Assembly: GCA_021796055.1 (NCBI GenBank)
Contig: JAJYOS010000173.1
Span: 1-9,725, forward strand
Direction: 5' to 3'
Source of the DNA: Bacteroidota bacterium
GTDB lineage: Bacteria; Bacteroidota; Kryptoniia; Kryptoniales; JAKASW01
Length of the DNA: 9,725 nt
Within the stretch, counting starts at the first letter, position 1, and each line of letters begins with the position of its first letter. Position numbers and translations under genes: made by a program. Below, in pieces: positions 7,294-9,725 of this stretch. Under the pieces are notes generated by a model that saw nothing but the letters and a program-made list of their open reading frames with translations, ran no database searches and was not told where the DNA came from.

Positions 7294-9015
7294 ATGAAAT
7301 CAAATGTTACGTTTGCACTGACCGCAATTGCGCTCGCCGCAGTGATCGCATCTTGTAATAAGAACCCTGTCGCGCCGAACAATTCCGTCACCCCGGTCGA
7401 CGCAAAGAACATCGATTCGCTAGTGGCGAGTGTCCCCGATTTTCAACCCGCCCCAACGTGGTCGACGCGAGTGGACAGCATGAGCACCGATACGACTTCG
7501 ACGGTCGACACGTCGGGCACACAGGTCGACAGCACTACCTGGCTCACCCAGAACGTGAGTTACAGTGCTTCTGCGGATCCAAGCACTTACATGATGTTCA
7601 ACCCCCAGGCAAGCGTTCTCTGGCCAGGTAACCTGGTACAAGGGAATTCGATCGCGAGTGGCGTTCCGAATAGTATTCCTATTTCGAACCGCGCGCCCGG
7701 CAACATATCGCTTGCGATACTCTCGGGCGATTCAGCCGGAACCGCAAACAAGTTCTACAGGACGATAAACCAATTCCAGTTTTCTACTGTGAACCAGGCG
7801 ATGAACTCGATCCTTGCGGGATATTCAGGAGGGACACCGGCAAAATACAGCTATTCGATGGAGCAGGTTTATTCCGCATCGCAAATCAACTTCAATCTGA
7901 GCCTCGGTTACACTGGCCCATCGGTCAATGGCAGCGGAGAATTCGGACTCTCTTTCTCGCGAAACAAGACTTATTTTGCTGTCCAGCTGACACAGCAGTT
8001 CTTCACCATGGTGTATGACGATCCTCAGGGTGCCTCCGGCGCCTTTGGACCTGGTTTCACCGCTAGCGAGCTCGCACCCTATACGGGACCCGGCAACCCG
8101 GTCTGCTATATTTCCAGTGTCACTTACGGCAGAATATATATCCTGATCTACGAGACAACCGCTTCGGCAGACAGCCTCCAGGCCGCGTTGAACTTCGCTT
8201 ACAACGGAGGCGTTGCTTCGGGAAGCGTCAATTCGACTGCAGCCTTTGATAAGGTTATGAGCCAGACGACCGTGCAGGTCACCCAAATCGGCGGCGACCC
8301 GCAAGCGGGGCTTACTGCAGCGACGGCGCTGAGTTACAGTGCAATCAATTCGTTCATGACACGCGGTGCAGACTTTTCGCCCAATAACATCGGACAGCCA
8401 ATCTCCTACACGGTCAAGTATTTGAAAGATGCTTCTCTTGTCAGGATGAACAGCGTAATGCAGTATACCGTCTCACAGAAAACTCCAATCAGTACGTCGA
8501 CGGGCTACACCAAGAGCCCGATAAGTATTTTCGTAAGTGACCTTTCAATTACCCAGAACAACATCTCCGAGCCGCAGGGCGGATGTAAAGTGGTCGTCGG
8601 ACTTACGAACGTTATCACCGGGCACGACAGCGTCGTCTGGACTTCTCCTATAAACAACGGACAGGGCGGCTCAACGCTCTACGACGGCACTTCCGGCTGG
8701 TTTGACTTCGGCTCGACCGCAATGAATGCCGGTACCGATCTCCAGCTGAATTTCACTGCCCCCCAGCTGCAGATGGATAACAATCCAAACGAAAAAGTTT
8801 GGGTCGACTTCTGGATCAATGACTATAATGGCAACACCGGTCAGCGGAACTGGGCCTATCAGCGGATGTACCTTCAGTACGATGACATGCAACAGACATG
8901 GGTGAGATCAGGTCCGCAGGGAAGCTCGGCTACGCAGATGCCGGTGTCTACTCCCGATGTCAGCGGGACCTTCAACTTCACTGTCACGATAAGCGGAGTC
9001 CAACTGCAGCAGTGA
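7294..9015 (+). CDS. cholesterol-dependent-cytolysin-like (thiol-activated cytolysin family) lipoprotein
   Basis: A 573-residue predicted pore-forming lipoprotein. The ATG follows TAGGAGGAG (7282-7290). Residues 1-20 are a signal peptide with lipobox IASC, Cys21 being the lipidation site. About 22-85 is a Ser/Thr/Asp-rich linker with repeated VDS/VDT units. About 100-395 matches the CDC core in order: SVLWPGNLVQGNS (107-119), EQVYSASQIN (190-199), QLTQQFFTMVYDDP (231-244), CYISSVTYGR (271-280, nearly the pneumolysin YISSVAYGR), YETTASADSLQAAL, the glycine pair IGGDPQAG (332-339) and PISYTVKYLKD (369-379). These are the signatures of domains 1-3, whose helical bundles refold into the membrane barrel. 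The C-terminal part (about 405-573) shows neither the undecapeptide ECTGLAWEWWR nor an evident domain 4, so cholesterol binding is not supported. CDC-like proteins are known in Gram-negative bacteria, some acting as protease-activated pairs; no partner is in this window. Target membrane unknown. Confidence 0.93.
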   Translation: MKSNVTFALTAIALAAVIASCNKNPVAPNNSVTPVDAKNIDSLVASVPDFQPAPTWSTRVDSMSTDTTSTVDTSGTQVDSTTWLTQNVSYSASADPSTYMMFNPQASVLWPGNLVQGNSIASGVPNSIPISNRAPGNISLAILSGDSAGTANKFYRTINQFQFSTVNQAMNSILAGYSGGTPAKYSYSMEQVYSASQINFNLSLGYTGPSVNGSGEFGLSFSRNKTYFAVQLTQQFFTMVYDDPQGASGAFGPGFTASELAPYTGPGNPVCYISSVTYGRIYILIYETTASADSLQAALNFAYNGGVASGSVNSTAAFDKVMSQTTVQVTQIGGDPQAGLTAATALSYSAINSFMTRGADFSPNNIGQPISYTVKYLKDASLVRMNSVMQYTVSQKTPISTSTGYTKSPISIFVSDLSITQNNISEPQGGCKVVVGLTNVITGHDSVVWTSPINNGQGGSTLYDGTSGWFDFGSTAMNAGTDLQLNFTAPQLQMDNNPNEKVWVDFWINDYNGNTGQRNWAYQRMYLQYDDMQQTWVRSGPQGSSATQMPVSTPDVSGTFNFTVTISGVQLQQ

Positions 9016-9046
9016 ACCACCGGCATTGTGCAAGCGATGCGAACTT

Positions 9047-9078
9047 AAGGCGCGCCCCGTGGCGTGCCTTATTCCTAC
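9047..9078 (+). terminator. probable transcription terminator after the CDC-like gene
   Basis: AAGGCGCGCC (9047-9056) pairs with GGCGTGCCTT (9061-9070) around a CCGT loop, giving ten pairs with one G-T wobble. It sits about 30 bases after the stop of the CDC-like gene. The following ATTCCTAC is only modestly T-rich, so termination may be inefficient or need help, but stem strength and position fit an intrinsic terminator. Confidence 0.6.
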
Positions 9079-9189
9079 AACGGCAGAAAGGACTTCTTTT
9101 CCTTTCCGGAACACACCGCACGCTTGCAGATATGAGACCAGAGACCATGTTACCGTGACAGTTCTCACCTGACCGACTTTCGATAGGAA

Positions 9190-9535
9190 GACGTCCTCAG
9201 AGTCGATTTCTTCGATCATATTCACGAACATTACGCTAACTGCGGGAGCATGGTTTATGAACGATGTGAGCCGCCGTCAGGTGTGGAAAGGGCTCCGTCG
9301 GTTGAATCTGCCGTAATAACAAAATTGGTCATCGGATCGGAACTGCATGTACATCTAAATGGGAAGAATGAACGGTATCATTGTGATCAGGGAAATTGTC
9401 GCCAGGGGCTCAACGGCAAGACTCGTCGTAGTTACAAACTGCGACGACGTCCACTTCCGAGAGGCGGCGGTCTCCGCGGGGGCTTTTGCCTTCGTTAGCA
9501 AGGAAAATCTCCATGAGCTTATTGCGCTAATATAA
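9190..9535 (+). pseudogene. decayed single-domain receiver, paralogue of the gene at 6872-7234
   Basis: The frame 9359-9535 reads RMNGIIVIREIVARGSTARL, VVVTNCDDVHFREAA, VSAGAFAFVSKENLHELIAL. The stretch FREAAVSAGAFAFVSKENLH matches the intact receiver at 19 of 20 residues. Spacing is exact: Tyr (9350) stands where the intact protein has phosphoacceptor Asp51, Thr (9434) is 28 codons later and Lys (9500) 22 codons after that. A TAA (9356-9358) replaces the residue two codons after the Asp. In the preceding frame, 9193-9228 reads VLRVDFFDHIHE, comparable to IMIVDDNKGIRE of the intact copy, and 9253-9267 reads VYERC, so the N-terminal half seems to be in another frame after small insertions and deletions. 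Most differences in the conserved block are third-codon-position changes, so the copies diverged under selection before this one broke. The N-terminal match is much weaker than the C-terminal one. Confidence 0.8.
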
Positions 9536-9725
9536 TCCAGCGGCAAACGCGGCTGATTTGTAATTGCCACTCGGGATACCTAATGCTTGGCGCATTTGGG
9601 AAGGAGAGCAAGCTATTTCTTGGGTGTTATTCTTCCGGCAGATTTCCGCCGCTGCGCCCCATTACTCCGTTACTTGCGGTCAAACGGCGGCGCGAGATGA
9701 ATGTTCTCACTGAGCTTCGGGGATG

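Noticed and set aside
8908..9231. 107-residue - strand ORF after the CDC-like gene
   Set aside because: It is antisense to the end of the CDC-like gene, the terminator hairpin and the receiver remnant, and has no recognisable domain.
9250..9498. 82-residue + strand ORF as a separate gene
   Set aside because: Its first part may be the middle of the decayed receiver, while its second part is out of frame with the conserved receiver residues, giving an arginine/glycine-rich shadow.
9697..9725. Possible start of a gene running off the window end
   Set aside because: Only about nine codons are visible, without a ribosome site; overlapping ATGs in different frames are equally possible.
1..9725. 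CRISPR array, transposase, tRNA or rRNA genes
   Set aside because: No regularly spaced repeats, no transposase-like ORF or terminal inverted repeats, and no tRNA-like or rRNA-like segments were seen.

Overview
The window looks like a chromosomal piece from a Gram-negative member of the Bacteroidota/Chlorobiota/Ignavibacteria side of the FCB group. This rests on three things: a type IX secretion C-terminal sorting domain with the YPNPFNPTT signature, a two-component sensor with a periplasmic Reg_prop/Y_Y_Y propeller, and a lipoprotein starting CNKNPVAP. All convincing genes are on the + strand. The taxonomic call is inference from protein style only.

Layout. (1) 1-880: the 3' end of an ECF sigma factor gene, a small cysteine-containing ORF coupled to it by a GTGA overlap, and a second small gene of unknown function. 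(2) 971-1366: a stand-alone receiver-like protein whose phosphoacceptor Asp is replaced by Ser. The 260 bases after it (1367-1626) show nothing I can name. (3) 1627-5471: a complete two-component system, a 1052-residue propeller sensor kinase overlapping a NarL/FixJ-type response regulator by 4 bases (TTGA). (4) 5669-6875: a secreted FG-GAP-like/CARDB-like/T9SS protein gene that is broken by a frame change near 6222-6298. Its last codon overlaps the start of a single-domain response regulator (6872-7234, ATGA overlap). (5) 7294-9015: a lipoprotein that I read with high confidence as a cholesterol-dependent-cytolysin-like (CDC-like, thiol-activated cytolysin family) pore-forming protein. It has the family core but an unrelated-looking C-terminal domain without the cholesterol-binding undecapeptide. 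A GC-rich hairpin follows it (9047-9070). (6) 9190-9535: a decayed second copy of the single-domain receiver, with its phosphorylation Asp changed to Tyr and a stop codon two codons later. Bases 9536-9725 hold nothing I can support.

How the parts may work together. The region is rich in signalling (ECF sigma, sensor kinase with its regulator, and three receiver-only genes, of which one is non-phosphorylatable and one is dead) next to envelope or secreted products (T9SS cargo and a lipidated pore-former). The most interesting element is the CDC-like lipoprotein, flanked on both sides by paralogous receivers, one intact and one a pseudogene. That the receivers control the pore-former is inference from proximity, not shown by the sequence.
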